A stretch of 51,095 nucleotides of DNA from Roseofilum reptotaenium CS-1145 (lineage in GTDB: Bacteria > Cyanobacteriota > Cyanobacteriia > Cyanobacteriales > Desertifilaceae): the NCBI RefSeq assembly GCF_028330985.1, contig NZ_JAQMUE010000041.1, positions 1 to 51,095 on the forward strand, read 5' to 3'. Shown piece by piece: positions 16,833-26,175 of this stretch (its first letter is position 1; every line of letters begins with the position of its first letter). The notes beneath the pieces were generated by a model that was not told the origin of the DNA, did no database searches, and worked only from the letters and a program-made list of their open reading frames with translations. A program made the position numbers and the translations under genes.

Positions 16833-18386
16833 ATGCCACAGATTGCGCCCATACTTAACCAACAGCACAGCCAAATCTCCATCTCGGTGGATGAAGTCGA
16901 ACAAGCTAAAGAGCTTCTGCCTACTCAAGAGGCGAAATCTCAGTTTGAGCGCCAATTGGAAAAACCGGTATTAGCCTTTAGTCATGACGATCGCTTTCAG
17001 ACGGTTAGCACTCGCTACAATGCTCCATTAGCTCGTGGGATTCATCCCCTAGCATTTGCAGTTCATCTGGCATTTTCCGAGCATCGTCCCTTATTGCTCA
17101 CCCCGGATATTATTTGGATAACGATCTCTTAAGGATTTGCCCACCATGTTAACAATCATGCCGAAGAATTGCGCGATCGCTTTGTATCCCATTCGGGTAA
17201 AGAGACTCTGACTATCGAAGTCTTGGAGATGCCCAAACAAGCAGACGAGTGGAGCCAAGCCGTTCATGAGTGGACGTTGTTGATTCGCGATCGCGTTGGA
17301 GCAGAAGTTTATCATCTCTTAGAATGTAACTTTAGCACCACCACCCCTAACGCGCTAACCGCCAGTCGCATCGTGATGATGGATGCCTTTCGCCAGTATT
17401 TTGACTATAAAATGATAGGTGCTTGTGGTATTCCGAAGATTACTCTATTAGGAACAGTACAAGATTGGCAGAGTATTTGCGATCGCGTCCGCATGATGGC
17501 TGAATATAACTTAAACTGGTGGACAGATCGATTATTACCCATCTGTGAAGAGTTGGTAAACACTGCATCAGGACATCCTTCCTTGTCATTTTGGCAACAA
17601 ATTTACAAACCCCAAGAAGTATATCTTGCAGACTTAACTAACGGTTGGTTAGCCGATTTATTTCCCTATCTCCTTGATCCGATTACCCGCGAGCCTTCAA
17701 GACGAAATCCTATTTTGGCGATCGAGCGATCGAATATTCAAAGTGATGATGGTATTCCTCTTCATCGATTACCTGTAGGTCTGTCTAAAGTTCCCTTTAA
17801 ACTTACACTAAATCAACAAGAATATTCTCTAGAACTATTGGCTGGCTTGATTGGCGTTTACCAAAATCCAGATGAAAGCACGTTGACTCCTGAAATCGGG
17901 TGGTCTGTTCAAGAAGGAGATCGATTTCAACGATTATTAGATAAGATTGAGCGCGAACATATCATAGAAAAATCGATTGATTGGTCGAACTTTAGATCGA
18001 AGAGTTATCTTTCTAAAGAACATATCCAAATTCTAGAACGATTTGATGGAGCGACGCTTTACCCAAACAGTAGTCATAGTTGGTTCTTTTCTAAATATGA
18101 TGTTTTTAAAAGTTATAGATGCGATACAGTCAATGATTATGGCTCATCTCAACCGTTGATCGAACTAGAGGATGGACGCTGTATTGGCTACACCTACAAA
18201 GGATTAATTTTACTAGGAAAACCTGTTTCATCTCCCCATCCTTTATTTGAAGATATGACAGATTATGAGTTAAAAGATTCCGTCGTTATTGCTGAAGGAA
18301 TCGAACAACTCCTAGAGCGCATCTTCCAATCTGAAGGTCGTTATTACTTTGACGATCCTTCATTTCAAATGCAACTACGATCCTAG
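16833..18386 (+). pseudogene. DUF4419 family protein interrupted by one in-frame stop codon
   Basis: The reading frame is open from the ATG at 16833 to the TAG at 18386 except for a single TAA at 17130-17132. Around it the sequence reads HRPLLLTPDIIWITIS, stop, GFAHHVNNHAEELRDRF. In DUF4419 proteins this position is usually glutamine, so a CAA to TAA change is the simplest cause. Everything after the stop stays in the same frame with no other lesion (ASRIVMMDAFRQYFDYKM, GIPKITLLGTVQDW), so the mutation is recent or is a sequencing error. The full product would be about 517 residues. DUF4419 has no established function. It lies next to the toxin-antitoxin pair and starts a run of decayed genes. 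Confidence 0.8.
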
Positions 18387-18403
18387 AAGACGAACAGAAA
18401 TAA

Positions 18404-18690
18404 ATGAAAACTCTACAAGAGATTAAATGCTTTTTACATGAACACCAGGAATTGGTATTCCAACAGGTTCGGGTGACAGAAATGCGAGTTTTTGATTCTT
18501 ATGCACAAAGATTCAGGAACAGGTTTGGGTAGAGGGAGTTGAGATATTAGTCAAGGAGATTTAACAGATTTTTTACAAGATATTTTAGTGCATGAGTATT
18601 GGAAAGTTGATGTTCAAGTGGTTTGGGAAACTGTTTCTGAGGCATGACCTTTGCTCAAGTCCGTTATTATCCAAATAATTAGTGAGAGTA
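18404..18690 (+). pseudogene. Decayed MntA/HepT-type nucleotidyltransferase and HEPN pair
   Basis: Translation from 18404 gives MKTLQEIKCFLHEHQELVFQ then VRVTEMRVFDSYA, the start of a minimal nucleotidyltransferase (normally ..GVFGSYARGE); it then breaks up before the catalytic DxD. From 18567 another frame gives FLQDILVHEYWKVDVQVVWE, a TGA, then PLLKSVIIQI, the C-terminal half of a HEPN (DUF86/HepT) toxin. Both genes of the pair are thus present as fragments with large losses between them. No product is expected. Confidence 0.65.
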
Positions 18691-18783
18691 GGAAGACATA
18701 TTTTCCTAACAGAAACTCGAAAATCCAGTCAGATCAGTACATCTCTCTCTCCATAGGGGATACAGCGATCGCGATTTCCGAAA

Positions 18784-19255
18784 GTGACAGAAGAGGGATT
18801 AGATATCGGTTGTAGTATTGGGGGCAGTAGCCGGATTTTAGCGACCGAATATGGTTTTGATGTGACTGGAATTACCATTATTCCCCAATAGGTACAACGG
18901 GCCTAAGAATTACTCCGAGTCCTCAAACCCGGTGGAATTTTAGTGCTGGTTGACTGGAATCAACGGGATGACCGGCAACTTCCTCTGAATGGCCTAGAAC
19001 GGGTGATGATCAAACAATTGCCAGATCAGTAGTCTCATCCCGCGTTTTCCAGTATTCAAGAGTTTTCTGAACTCTTAAAACCATAATCTAACTATCCTAA
19101 CCAACTCTTTCTCTGCTATGCCCACTCTATTGTTAATGCGGGTGGCTTTTGGGACGAGTTTATGTCGGCTTGGCATGTTTTGCGCCATTCGGGGAAGTGG
19201 CCCTGGGGATCTCACGGAATCCAAATCCGATCGGATGAGTATAATTACTTCTTAG
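18784..19255 (+). pseudogene. Decayed SAM-dependent methyltransferase
   Basis: One frame from 18784 shows a SAM-binding motif I (LDIGCSIGGSSRILATEYGF) and VTGITIIPQ, followed by stops. It then jumps straight to the post-motif segment LLRVLKPGGILVLVDWNQRD. The intervening middle of the domain is missing. A second frame carries a tail MPTLLLMRVAFGTSLCRLGM that ends in TAG at 19253-19255. The pattern matches cyanobacterial methyltransferases related to MPBQ/tocopherol methyltransferases, which end this way. There are at least four stops, a frame change and an internal deletion, so it is not functional. Confidence 0.65.
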
Positions 19256-19359
19256 TCTGACTTATGATTGCGATCGCGCATCTCAATCAAAAAGTAACGT
19301 TACATAAGTTCAAAATTGGCTATAGTAGACAACAAGACTTTATCTTGAGATTGAGAAAG

Positions 19360-20067
19360 ATGATGATCGATCTAGCTCCAGCTCCATGCTTGTCAAACCA
19401 GGCTGGAGAGCAGGAAGAAGCACGGGCCCTCAGAGAAGTATTGGCGAACATTGATGAAAGGAGTTGTCCCGATTCCTACAATTTTCATATGCATACCCAG
19501 TTTTCTGATGGAAAATTACGCCCGGAAGAGATTATTGACCAGGCAATCGCGATCGGATTACAGGGACTGGCGATCACAGATCACCATAGTGTTGGCGGTT
19601 ACAAAACCGCCCAAAACTGCCTCAATCATCCCAATCTCAACCCTAAACCCTCCCTCCACCTATGGAGTGGTGTAGAAATCAATGCTTATTTGTTGAAAAC
19701 AGAAGTTCACATTCTCGGTTACGCCTTTGACCCCGATCATCCGGCTTTAGAACCCTATCTCCAAGGCCATGCTGTGGAAGGCAACGCCTATCAAGCCTCA
19801 GCAGTTATTGATACCATTCATAAAGCGGGCGGTTTAGCCGTTCTCGCTCATCCGGCTCGATATCGTTATCCAGCTACTGAATTAATTCCTGAAGCTGTCT
19901 ATCTTGGTATTGATGGGGTAGAAACTTATTACGCTTATAATAATCCCACACCTTGGATACCGAGTCCCAAACAAACCAAGCAGGTTCGAGAACTGGGCGA
20001 ATTCTATAATTTACTGCATACCTGTGGTACAGATACTCACGGTCGAAATATCCAGAAGCGATTGTAA
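19360..20067 (+). CDS. PHP-domain metal-dependent phosphoesterase
   Basis: A 235-residue PHP protein. Metal-binding motifs are in family order: FHMHTQFSDG, AITDHHSVGGY, a glutamate in WSGVEIN, VLAHPARYR and the C-terminal CGTDTHG. Such enzymes hydrolyse phosphoesters of small molecules or oligonucleotides (YciV/TrpH-like); the substrate here is unknown. The frame is open upstream to 19264, but those 32 residues look unlike the family and adjoin a decayed gene, so I prefer the ATG at 19360 (or 19363). It is a single gene with the dead region upstream and Uma2 convergent downstream. Confidence 0.85.
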   Translation: MMIDLAPAPCLSNQAGEQEEARALREVLANIDERSCPDSYNFHMHTQFSDGKLRPEEIIDQAIAIGLQGLAITDHHSVGGYKTAQNCLNHPNLNPKPSLHLWSGVEINAYLLKTEVHILGYAFDPDHPALEPYLQGHAVEGNAYQASAVIDTIHKAGGLAVLAHPARYRYPATELIPEAVYLGIDGVETYYAYNNPTPWIPSPKQTKQVRELGEFYNLLHTCGTDTHGRNIQKRL

Positions 20068-20222
20068 TGGGAATAGGGAATAGCCAGAGTCGAGCAGTGG
20101 GGGTTCTGCACTCTCGCTAACACACCTTGCATCTATAGCAAGGGAAGAGGGAGTTAAGACATTTTCTGTTCCCTGTTTCCTAAAACTACAATTTAGCTGT
20201 CCTAACTTAACGAGTTCCTTGA

Positions 20223-20837
20223 CTATGAATTAACTCCACCTCTTAAAACTTGCACCACAGACAAAGTCCTATCTCCTGAAAATCCCTGCAAAAAGGGTGA
20301 CTCTAGCACTTCTTCTCCAGAAAACCCTCGCGACTCATACAACCCTTCGACTAGCACAAATACGGTTATTCGTTCTTCCATGGGATCGACAATCCAATAC
20401 TCGGAGATGCCCCTGGACTGATACTGTGAAAGCTTATACCGATAATCTCGGTTTGCGTTCTCTTTGCCTGGTGAAACCACTTCCACGACTAACTGAGGTG
20501 GAGACATCTCCAAGCTAACTGTGGAGCGACTTGCTCCTTGTAGGGACTGCGCTCCTTCTTCTGACAACACTAACAGATCGGGCACTCTAACTGTTGGCCG
20601 AAGTCCACTCACCACTACTTCCGTCTTCATCCTCAAATAGTGAGGTAAAATTCCAATCTGTAGGAAATACGCAAACAGAAACGATTCAATACGCTGATTG
20701 CGATCGCTCTCTGGAGGCATAACTACCAACTCCCCATCTTCTAACTGATATACCGTATCTGTGCCATCATCATAATTCAGAAACTCCTCTAGACTCATAC
20801 CCTTAAGCTCCTGCAAAGCTTCAAGTGCGACTACCAT
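20223..20837 (-). CDS. Uma2 family (DUF820) endonuclease-like protein
   Basis: A 204-residue Uma2-family protein, PD-(D/E)xK-like fold, abundant in multiple copies in cyanobacterial genomes. Visible core: YQLEDGELVVMPPESDRNQR, then VRVPDLLVLSEEG (acidic residue), LVVEVVSPGKENANRDYRYK (Glu and Lys of the nuclease-like site) and GISEYWIVDP. The site residues are kept. Many copies are thought to be domesticated or mobile; no partner gene is evident here. The ATG at 20837 fits the family start. Confidence 0.85.
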   Translation of the reverse strand: MVVALEALQELKGMSLEEFLNYDDGTDTVYQLEDGELVVMPPESDRNQRIESFLFAYFLQIGILPHYLRMKTEVVVSGLRPTVRVPDLLVLSEEGAQSLQGASRSTVSLEMSPPQLVVEVVSPGKENANRDYRYKLSQYQSRGISEYWIVDPMEERITVFVLVEGLYESRGFSGEEVLESPFLQGFSGDRTLSVVQVLRGGVNS

Positions 20838-20984
20838 TTTTGCTCTACCTCCCAGACAATAATGGATCGAGATCTATACTTATCTTATCAATTAAAAATT
20901 TAAAATTTAAAATGGTTTTTTGTAGTTGGTAATTACAAGTTAAGGTGATGTACAGTTTGTCAGCTCCCTCTTCCCTAACCCCCC

Positions 20985-22493
20985 TTACCAAAGTACTAAA
21001 TAGGGATCGTCTAAGGTTTGGTTAGAGGTGGCGAGAACTTGCTTAAATTGATTCATCACGATCGCTCTTTGTTCTGGATTGAGAGTATATAATCCAGTTC
21101 CTTGAGCAATAAATAGGGGTTGATTAAACTCTAATTGAGGACTCAGGTAAAGGCGATCTGATGTTTTCGGAAGTAGTCCAGGAGGAAGATTGCCTGCGAG
21201 CAGTTTGCGCAAGCGATCGCCACAAACTGCCGTATTAATCCCCCGTTGTTCTAACAAGGAGAAAATCTGCCCTTCGGCGATCGCCTCATTGGGGATTACC
21301 CTAAGCAATTCTAACAACAGAAAATAATCACTATATTGATGGCGTACTGTATTGAGAACTTGGGGATAGAGCGGTACATTCGCTAATCCATAAGCTACCC
21401 GACTACATTTAGGCGGTTGACCTTGTGGGGTACGGTCTTGAATAATTGCCGCGCTGGGTAGTTTTTGCCGTAACCAACGGGCGATCGCCACTAAAGATGC
21501 ACTCCCCCCCGTACACAAAGCCTGGCGTATTCCTTGAGGGGCGACTCCCGTCTTGATAAACAGGCGATTAATCTCCCGATTCAGGGCACGCAAAAAAGGC
21601 ACAAACACCTTCATCTCTAAATCGCGACGCTGAATAGTCCACTTTTGCTGCTTGAGGCGTACTGTAATCTGGTTTTGTGCCTGAAGTCTATGCTTAACCT
21701 CTCTGGCGATCGCCAATAACCCCTGACCCCAATCTGAACGTCCCAAATATTGGCTGAACTGATAACGGGTTTCTAAATCCACCTCTCCCACTTGGGGCAA
21801 CTTTATTCCCTGCTCTTGCTCTGATGAAGCAGATAATAAGGGATGATCCCCATTCAACAACAACTGAGCAATAATATCCTGATCGATCGCATCTCCCCCA
21901 TAAGCCAAAGATCCCAAATAGAAATTTTCCGACTTGAGTTGGGATTTGTTTAACGGAACATCCACCAGAGCGAACTCCGTCGTCGTTGCTCCCGAATCTA
22001 GAATTAATGTTGCGCCTTGCCATTGAGTACCCTGAGCCGTATCACGCAACTCTGATATGACTAAAGCAATTGGCTCCTCTAAGAACAGAATTTGGTGAGG
22101 CTGATCTACCCAACCTGTCCTTAAAATTGCCTCTCGCAGATTAAAGCGATAGGCATCACTCCAATGGGCCGGACAGCCCACAATTACCCCACTTAACTGA
22201 TTCCAAATCTCTTGGCCATACTGTTCTTGCTCATTCGCCATCCCTTGCAACTGGGCCACCATCTCCTCAATAATCGAGGCCCCATCGACCCCAGGTAAAC
22301 TCCAATCTAAGTAAAGTTTTAGAGACACCCCAACCTGGGTTCGCTGAGTGGGGAAACGCTCCCAGGGATAAAAACAGCGTGTTGAGTAATTGAGGAACAC
22401 GGCTGAGATGCCAGTCGTTCCCCAATCGATTCCTAGATACCACAGCGGATTTTGCCCATCAGAATGACTCTTCACACTTCTGCTCTCTTTCAT
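20985..22493 (-). CDS. Hsp70/actin-fold ATPase, partner of the acidic repeat protein
   Basis: A 502-residue protein of the Hsp70/actin ATPase superfamily. Phosphate-1 motif YLGIDWGTTGISAVF lies at 19-33, an LEEPIALVISEL stretch (138-149) takes the place of the Hsp70 NEPTAAA segment, phosphate-2 is LILDSGATTTEFALVD (163-178), and an adenosine-type motif CTGGSASLVAIARWL follows. The canonical Hsp70 peptide-binding domain is absent. The C-terminal region of about 110 residues is unlike DnaK and contains KTSDRLYLSPQLEF. It starts 8 bases after the stop of the 884-residue protein, so the two form an operon. The ATPase could act on, or be recruited by, the motif repeats of that protein (inference). 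Confidence 0.8.
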   Translation of the reverse strand: MKESRSVKSHSDGQNPLWYLGIDWGTTGISAVFLNYSTRCFYPWERFPTQRTQVGVSLKLYLDWSLPGVDGASIIEEMVAQLQGMANEQEQYGQEIWNQLSGVIVGCPAHWSDAYRFNLREAILRTGWVDQPHQILFLEEPIALVISELRDTAQGTQWQGATLILDSGATTTEFALVDVPLNKSQLKSENFYLGSLAYGGDAIDQDIIAQLLLNGDHPLLSASSEQEQGIKLPQVGEVDLETRYQFSQYLGRSDWGQGLLAIAREVKHRLQAQNQITVRLKQQKWTIQRRDLEMKVFVPFLRALNREINRLFIKTGVAPQGIRQALCTGGSASLVAIARWLRQKLPSAAIIQDRTPQGQPPKCSRVAYGLANVPLYPQVLNTVRHQYSDYFLLLELLRVIPNEAIAEGQIFSLLEQRGINTAVCGDRLRKLLAGNLPPGLLPKTSDRLYLSPQLEFNQPLFIAQGTGLYTLNPEQRAIVMNQFKQVLATSNQTLDDPYLVLW

Positions 22494-22501
22494 TCTCAGA
22501 A

Positions 22502-25156
22502 TTAATTCTTCTTCAAAGAATTCAATGGTGGCTCAGGATCATCATCATCTGCAAACCCTTCAAAGACATCATCTAGGCTCAAGGTTTCTTCTACAGTTGT
22601 CCCATCAGGTTGACTTGATGCCGGGAGGGGTTCATCGACATTTACCGTTTCTCCCCGCAAAAATCCTTCAAACATATTTTCTATCGTAGATGTGCCTTTT
22701 GGCGATCGCCCAGTGGATGGATCGATAGCATCCTTATCCCCCTGATTGTATTCCTCAAACACATTATCTACGGTAATGGATTTCGGCTCTTCAGTGTCTA
22801 AATTCTCAGACTCTTCCCCAAACACCGTATCGATGCTTAAAGACTCTGGCAAGTTGATACTGCTTTCATCTTCCCACAGACCGGTTAAATCTGCTGTTTC
22901 TTCCTCTGGAGTTGACTCCTGAAATGTAGGATCTTCTGGGAATCCTTCAAATAAACTATCTACTGTTACTCCAGGTTCAGAATTTTCTCGATCTTCAGGT
23001 TCTTCTTGTTCTGCCGAAGTCCCTGACTCAGGAGAAGTTAAAATTTCATTGAGGAAATTCTCCGTATTTATGGGAGCCTCTTCTTCATTCATGACGGTCT
23101 CTTCTTCAGGAGCAGAAATTGTAGAACTGGCGGGTTCTAAATTCCCAAAGAGATCCGTAACTTGCTCTTCTGGAACTGGCTCAGGAACGGGTAAAGTTCC
23201 CTCACCTTCGAGACTAAATAAATCCTGACTTAACTGTTCTAAGACTTCGCCTTGTAAATTTAACTGACTGACCTCCTGTGGTTCTTGGATCTCGGTGGGT
23301 AATAAGACTTCATCGGGAGAAGCAGAGATATAAAGATCTTCTGTGGCGTTTAAGGGGGTTTCGTCGGCCCAATGGGTTTCTAGGCTCTGTGATGTAATCT
23401 GAGGTGGTGAATCTTCTTCGCCAAATAACTCCATAAAAGTTTCTAGAGATACTGGATCTTCCACTTGGGAAGGAGCCGGAGCGCCTTCAAATAAATCTGA
23501 TTCTAGAACTGAAGAGGGTGAGGATAAGTCAGTTGCAGGGAATTCCTCTGCTGCTAAAGGTTCTTGTGGCTCGTCTGTTTGGGCTTCAACATCACCTAGT
23601 CCTTCAAATAAATCTGATTCTAGGGTTTCGGCGATCGCCTCTTCATCTACAGGTTGCTCCCCTTGTGCTTCTGGTGGCGCGATCGCTTCTACATCCAATT
23701 CTGGTTCAGGTTCTTCAGCAATTTCATCCACTTCTGCCTGTTCTGCAAACTCTTGCAGGGGATCATCAGATTCCCCCTCGTCTTCCCTTTCACCTGTTGT
23801 AAACCGATCGGAAGCAAACAGTGCATCATAAAATTCATCACCTTCCATTTCCTCTTCTAGGAGCTGATTGGCATCCGCTGATGGCTCGTTAGAGAGTTGA
23901 TCGATTTGATTCTCTTCAATCTCTGTAATTTCAACAATCTCTTCAACCTCTTCAAATTGTTCAAAAAACTCCAACCCGATCTCTTCATCAAGATCTACTA
24001 ACTCTTCTAATTCCTCTGTATCCTCATCATCTATGGATTCCGGTTCAAAGCTATCCTCTTCCTCCTCAACCTCTTGGGCTAACTCAACCGACTCGGTTAA
24101 ATGCTGGAGATCGCTAGGTTGGACAATAGGGCGATCGGGAGGATCTGAGGTTTGGGCATTTTGGGCTGCTCGATCGGTTTCAGGAGCGATCGCCGAAGGA
24201 TTCAGGGATTTCCCTCCACTTGGTGTTTCTAATGTTTCTCCCAAAGAGTCTTCAGAACGGCTTTGAATATAAGAGGATGCTTCTCGTCCCAACTGGGATG
24301 CTAACCGATTTACCAAGGCACTAAACATTACCTCGCCCTGTTGACCCAAGCTGTACATATGCTCAATGCCTTGAGTCATTGATTCACTGTAGCTTTGAAG
24401 ATTACTTTGCAGTGTCTCAAAAACCACATTGATCGAGGCATCTAGGGTTTTGAGTAGTTTATCTGATTGAGCTTGCAGCGCCCTCAATTGTTCAAGTCGT
24501 TCTTGGGGAGTCAACAGAGATTGATCGGTGCTACTATCCGCAGCCAGAATTGGATCGTGGGGTTCGCGGGACTGATATTGCAGAAATTCTACCTGCAAAT
24601 CGGCTAAATTTTGAGCTACCTGTTGGGTGAAACTTTCTGCACAGCGATCGATCAGAGTTTGGAAAAACTCAGTCATCATTTTCTGAGATTGACCCGACAT
24701 CGCATTCTTGCCACGCTGTTGATCCAGATATTGCAGCTCCTGGCGCATCTGTTCCCGCTGGTTTTGTAGGGCCGCAATTTCTTCTTGCAAGGGGATCAGA
24801 ATGCTCGATCGCAAATCTTGCACCACAGCTTGCACAATTTGTTGATTTGCCGAGTTCGGTGGTTCTAGTATCGGTTGGCGCTCTTGGGACAGATCCGCCC
24901 CCAGTAAAGAAAGACGACGGCGACTGGCAGGTGTCGAACGGCTTGAGGGAGGAAGTTGACCTTTAGCAGTAGGGCGCTGAGTTGGGGAAGGGGGTAAACT
25001 GCCTAAATACTCCCGAACCCGTCTTAAAACTCGACGTTGTTGGCTCACCTCTCCCGCCATCACCCAGGGAAGGCGAGACTGGGTTTTGGATAGCACACTA
25101 TCGATTTCTGTTATCAGTGCTTGACGCTGGTCAGTCTGAGGTGTCACAATCGTCAT
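22502..25156 (-). CDS. Large acidic coiled-coil protein with repeated FEGF-like motifs
   Basis: An 884-residue protein of no family I can name. Residues 1-90 are basic/Pro/Ser-rich, 100-300 are Gln-rich helices (LQEEIAALQNQREQMRQELQ) likely to form a coiled coil, and 350-884 are strongly acidic and probably disordered. Seven related motifs occur in the tail at about residues 512, 551, 731, 774, 795, 824 and 860: LESDLFEG twice, TVDSLFEGF, SIDTVFGEE, TVDNVFEEY, TIENMFEGF and SLDDVFEGF, roughly [VIL]-[DE]-x-[VLM]-F-E-[GE]-[FY]. Such linear motifs usually dock a partner. It lies upstream of the Hsp70-like gene with only 8 bases between. No signal peptide or membrane segment is seen. Confidence 0.75.
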   Translation of the reverse strand: MTIVTPQTDQRQALITEIDSVLSKTQSRLPWVMAGEVSQQRRVLRRVREYLGSLPPSPTQRPTAKGQLPPSSRSTPASRRRLSLLGADLSQERQPILEPPNSANQQIVQAVVQDLRSSILIPLQEEIAALQNQREQMRQELQYLDQQRGKNAMSGQSQKMMTEFFQTLIDRCAESFTQQVAQNLADLQVEFLQYQSREPHDPILAADSSTDQSLLTPQERLEQLRALQAQSDKLLKTLDASINVVFETLQSNLQSYSESMTQGIEHMYSLGQQGEVMFSALVNRLASQLGREASSYIQSRSEDSLGETLETPSGGKSLNPSAIAPETDRAAQNAQTSDPPDRPIVQPSDLQHLTESVELAQEVEEEEDSFEPESIDDEDTEELEELVDLDEEIGLEFFEQFEEVEEIVEITEIEENQIDQLSNEPSADANQLLEEEMEGDEFYDALFASDRFTTGEREDEGESDDPLQEFAEQAEVDEIAEEPEPELDVEAIAPPEAQGEQPVDEEAIAETLESDLFEGLGDVEAQTDEPQEPLAAEEFPATDLSSPSSVLESDLFEGAPAPSQVEDPVSLETFMELFGEEDSPPQITSQSLETHWADETPLNATEDLYISASPDEVLLPTEIQEPQEVSQLNLQGEVLEQLSQDLFSLEGEGTLPVPEPVPEEQVTDLFGNLEPASSTISAPEEETVMNEEEAPINTENFLNEILTSPESGTSAEQEEPEDRENSEPGVTVDSLFEGFPEDPTFQESTPEEETADLTGLWEDESSINLPESLSIDTVFGEESENLDTEEPKSITVDNVFEEYNQGDKDAIDPSTGRSPKGTSTIENMFEGFLRGETVNVDEPLPASSQPDGTTVEETLSLDDVFEGFADDDDPEPPLNSLKKN

Positions 25157-25392
25157 CCCTAACTATATGTTCGGTCGGTTTTGCTGAAGGTGAGCATACT
25201 GCAAGCAGTTTAAGTCAAAACTGAGTAAGAAGGGGGGATTTGATGCGAAAATTAACTTTATCTTACTTTATGAGTTCACGTTATTGAGGGCGATCGCCCC
25301 AATCGACTGATAAATCTTGTAGATTTTGAGGCACTTTACGTTATGATTGCCTTATCGTTTAGGTTGTAAACTCATGGCCTGCCCTCCAGACC

Positions 25393-25424
25393 CATTTTTA
25401 ATTTTTAATTTTTAATTTTTAATT
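25393..25424. repeat. Heptamer tandem repeat TTTTTAA
   Basis: About four copies of the heptamer TTTTTAA stand directly upstream of the Crp-type gene. Similar AT heptamers occur at 4754-4767 and 38603-38645. They are typical short tandem repeats of cyanobacterial intergenic DNA. Confidence 0.7.
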
Positions 25425-25436
25425 GATATTACCCCT

Positions 25437-26144
25437 ATGGTAGAACGACACAAGTCCCGTGGTGAATTGAATCAGCGTGAACTGATTAAGTCAGCGCCCT
25501 TTTTTGAAGGGTTACCGGAGGAGATTGTTGAACGGACGACGGCGCAAGTGGTGGTGCGAGAACATCCTTCTAACCAGGTCATCCTATTGGAAAATGATTG
25601 GGGTAGCTCGGTTTATTTTATTTTGGAAGGATGGGTTAAGATCCGCACTTATAATTTAGATGGTAAAGAGGTTACCCTCAATATTATTGGTAAGGGGGAG
25701 TTATTTGGAGAAATGGCTCCCCTCGAAGAGGTGCCACGCTCTACTGATGTGATTACCCTCGCCCCAACCACGATTGGCAATATGCCCGCTAGTGATTTTG
25801 TTAACTTGATTCATACGGAACCAAAGGCGGGTATCCGGTTGGCCCAATTGATGGCACGGCGCTTACGACAAGTCAACCGACGGTTACGACTACGGGAGTC
25901 TGATAGTACCTCCCGTGTAGCGGATATCCTCTTGTTTTTGGCTGATGGTCAAGGAACGAAAACGGCTGAGGGGGTAGAAATTCCCAATCTCCCCCATCGG
26001 GAATTAAGTAGTTTGAGTGGATTAGCGCGTGAAACGGTTACCAGAGTTTTAAGTAAATTGGAAAAGAAAAAGTTGATTGTGCGCCCCGATCGCGATACTC
26101 TTTGTATTCCAGATTTGGGTGCTTTAGAGCGCCTGATGGTTTGA
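25437..26144 (+). CDS. Crp/Fnr-family transcription regulator with cAMP-type binding pocket
   Basis: A 235-residue regulator with an N-terminal cyclic-nucleotide domain (20-140) and a C-terminal winged helix (155-230). The pocket reads GKGELFGEMAPLEEVPRST, keeping the glutamate (E92) and the Arg-Ser pair (R101, S102) that in E. coli CRP contact cAMP; cAMP binding is therefore plausible. The recognition helix is in LSSLSGLARETVTRVLSKLE. It resembles cyanobacterial cAMP receptor proteins rather than NtcA, whose effector loop differs. The gene is divergent from the acidic-protein operon and 31 bases ahead of the DUF2232 gene. No clear CRP palindrome is seen in the 280-base upstream gap. Confidence 0.87.
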   Translation: MVERHKSRGELNQRELIKSAPFFEGLPEEIVERTTAQVVVREHPSNQVILLENDWGSSVYFILEGWVKIRTYNLDGKEVTLNIIGKGELFGEMAPLEEVPRSTDVITLAPTTIGNMPASDFVNLIHTEPKAGIRLAQLMARRLRQVNRRLRLRESDSTSRVADILLFLADGQGTKTAEGVEIPNLPHRELSSLSGLARETVTRVLSKLEKKKLIVRPDRDTLCIPDLGALERLMV

Positions 26145-26175
26145 TGGGTAATGAGGTAATAGGTAGTCATAGGTA

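Noticed and set aside
23518-24266. Several plus-strand frames opposite the acidic repeat protein
   Set aside because: They arise from the biased Glu/Asp/Ser codons of the 884-residue gene and have low-complexity products.
25393-25424. Repeat array considered as a CRISPR-like or iteron array
   Set aside because: Units are 7 bases with no spacers and no cas or rep gene is near; it is a simple heptamer tandem repeat.
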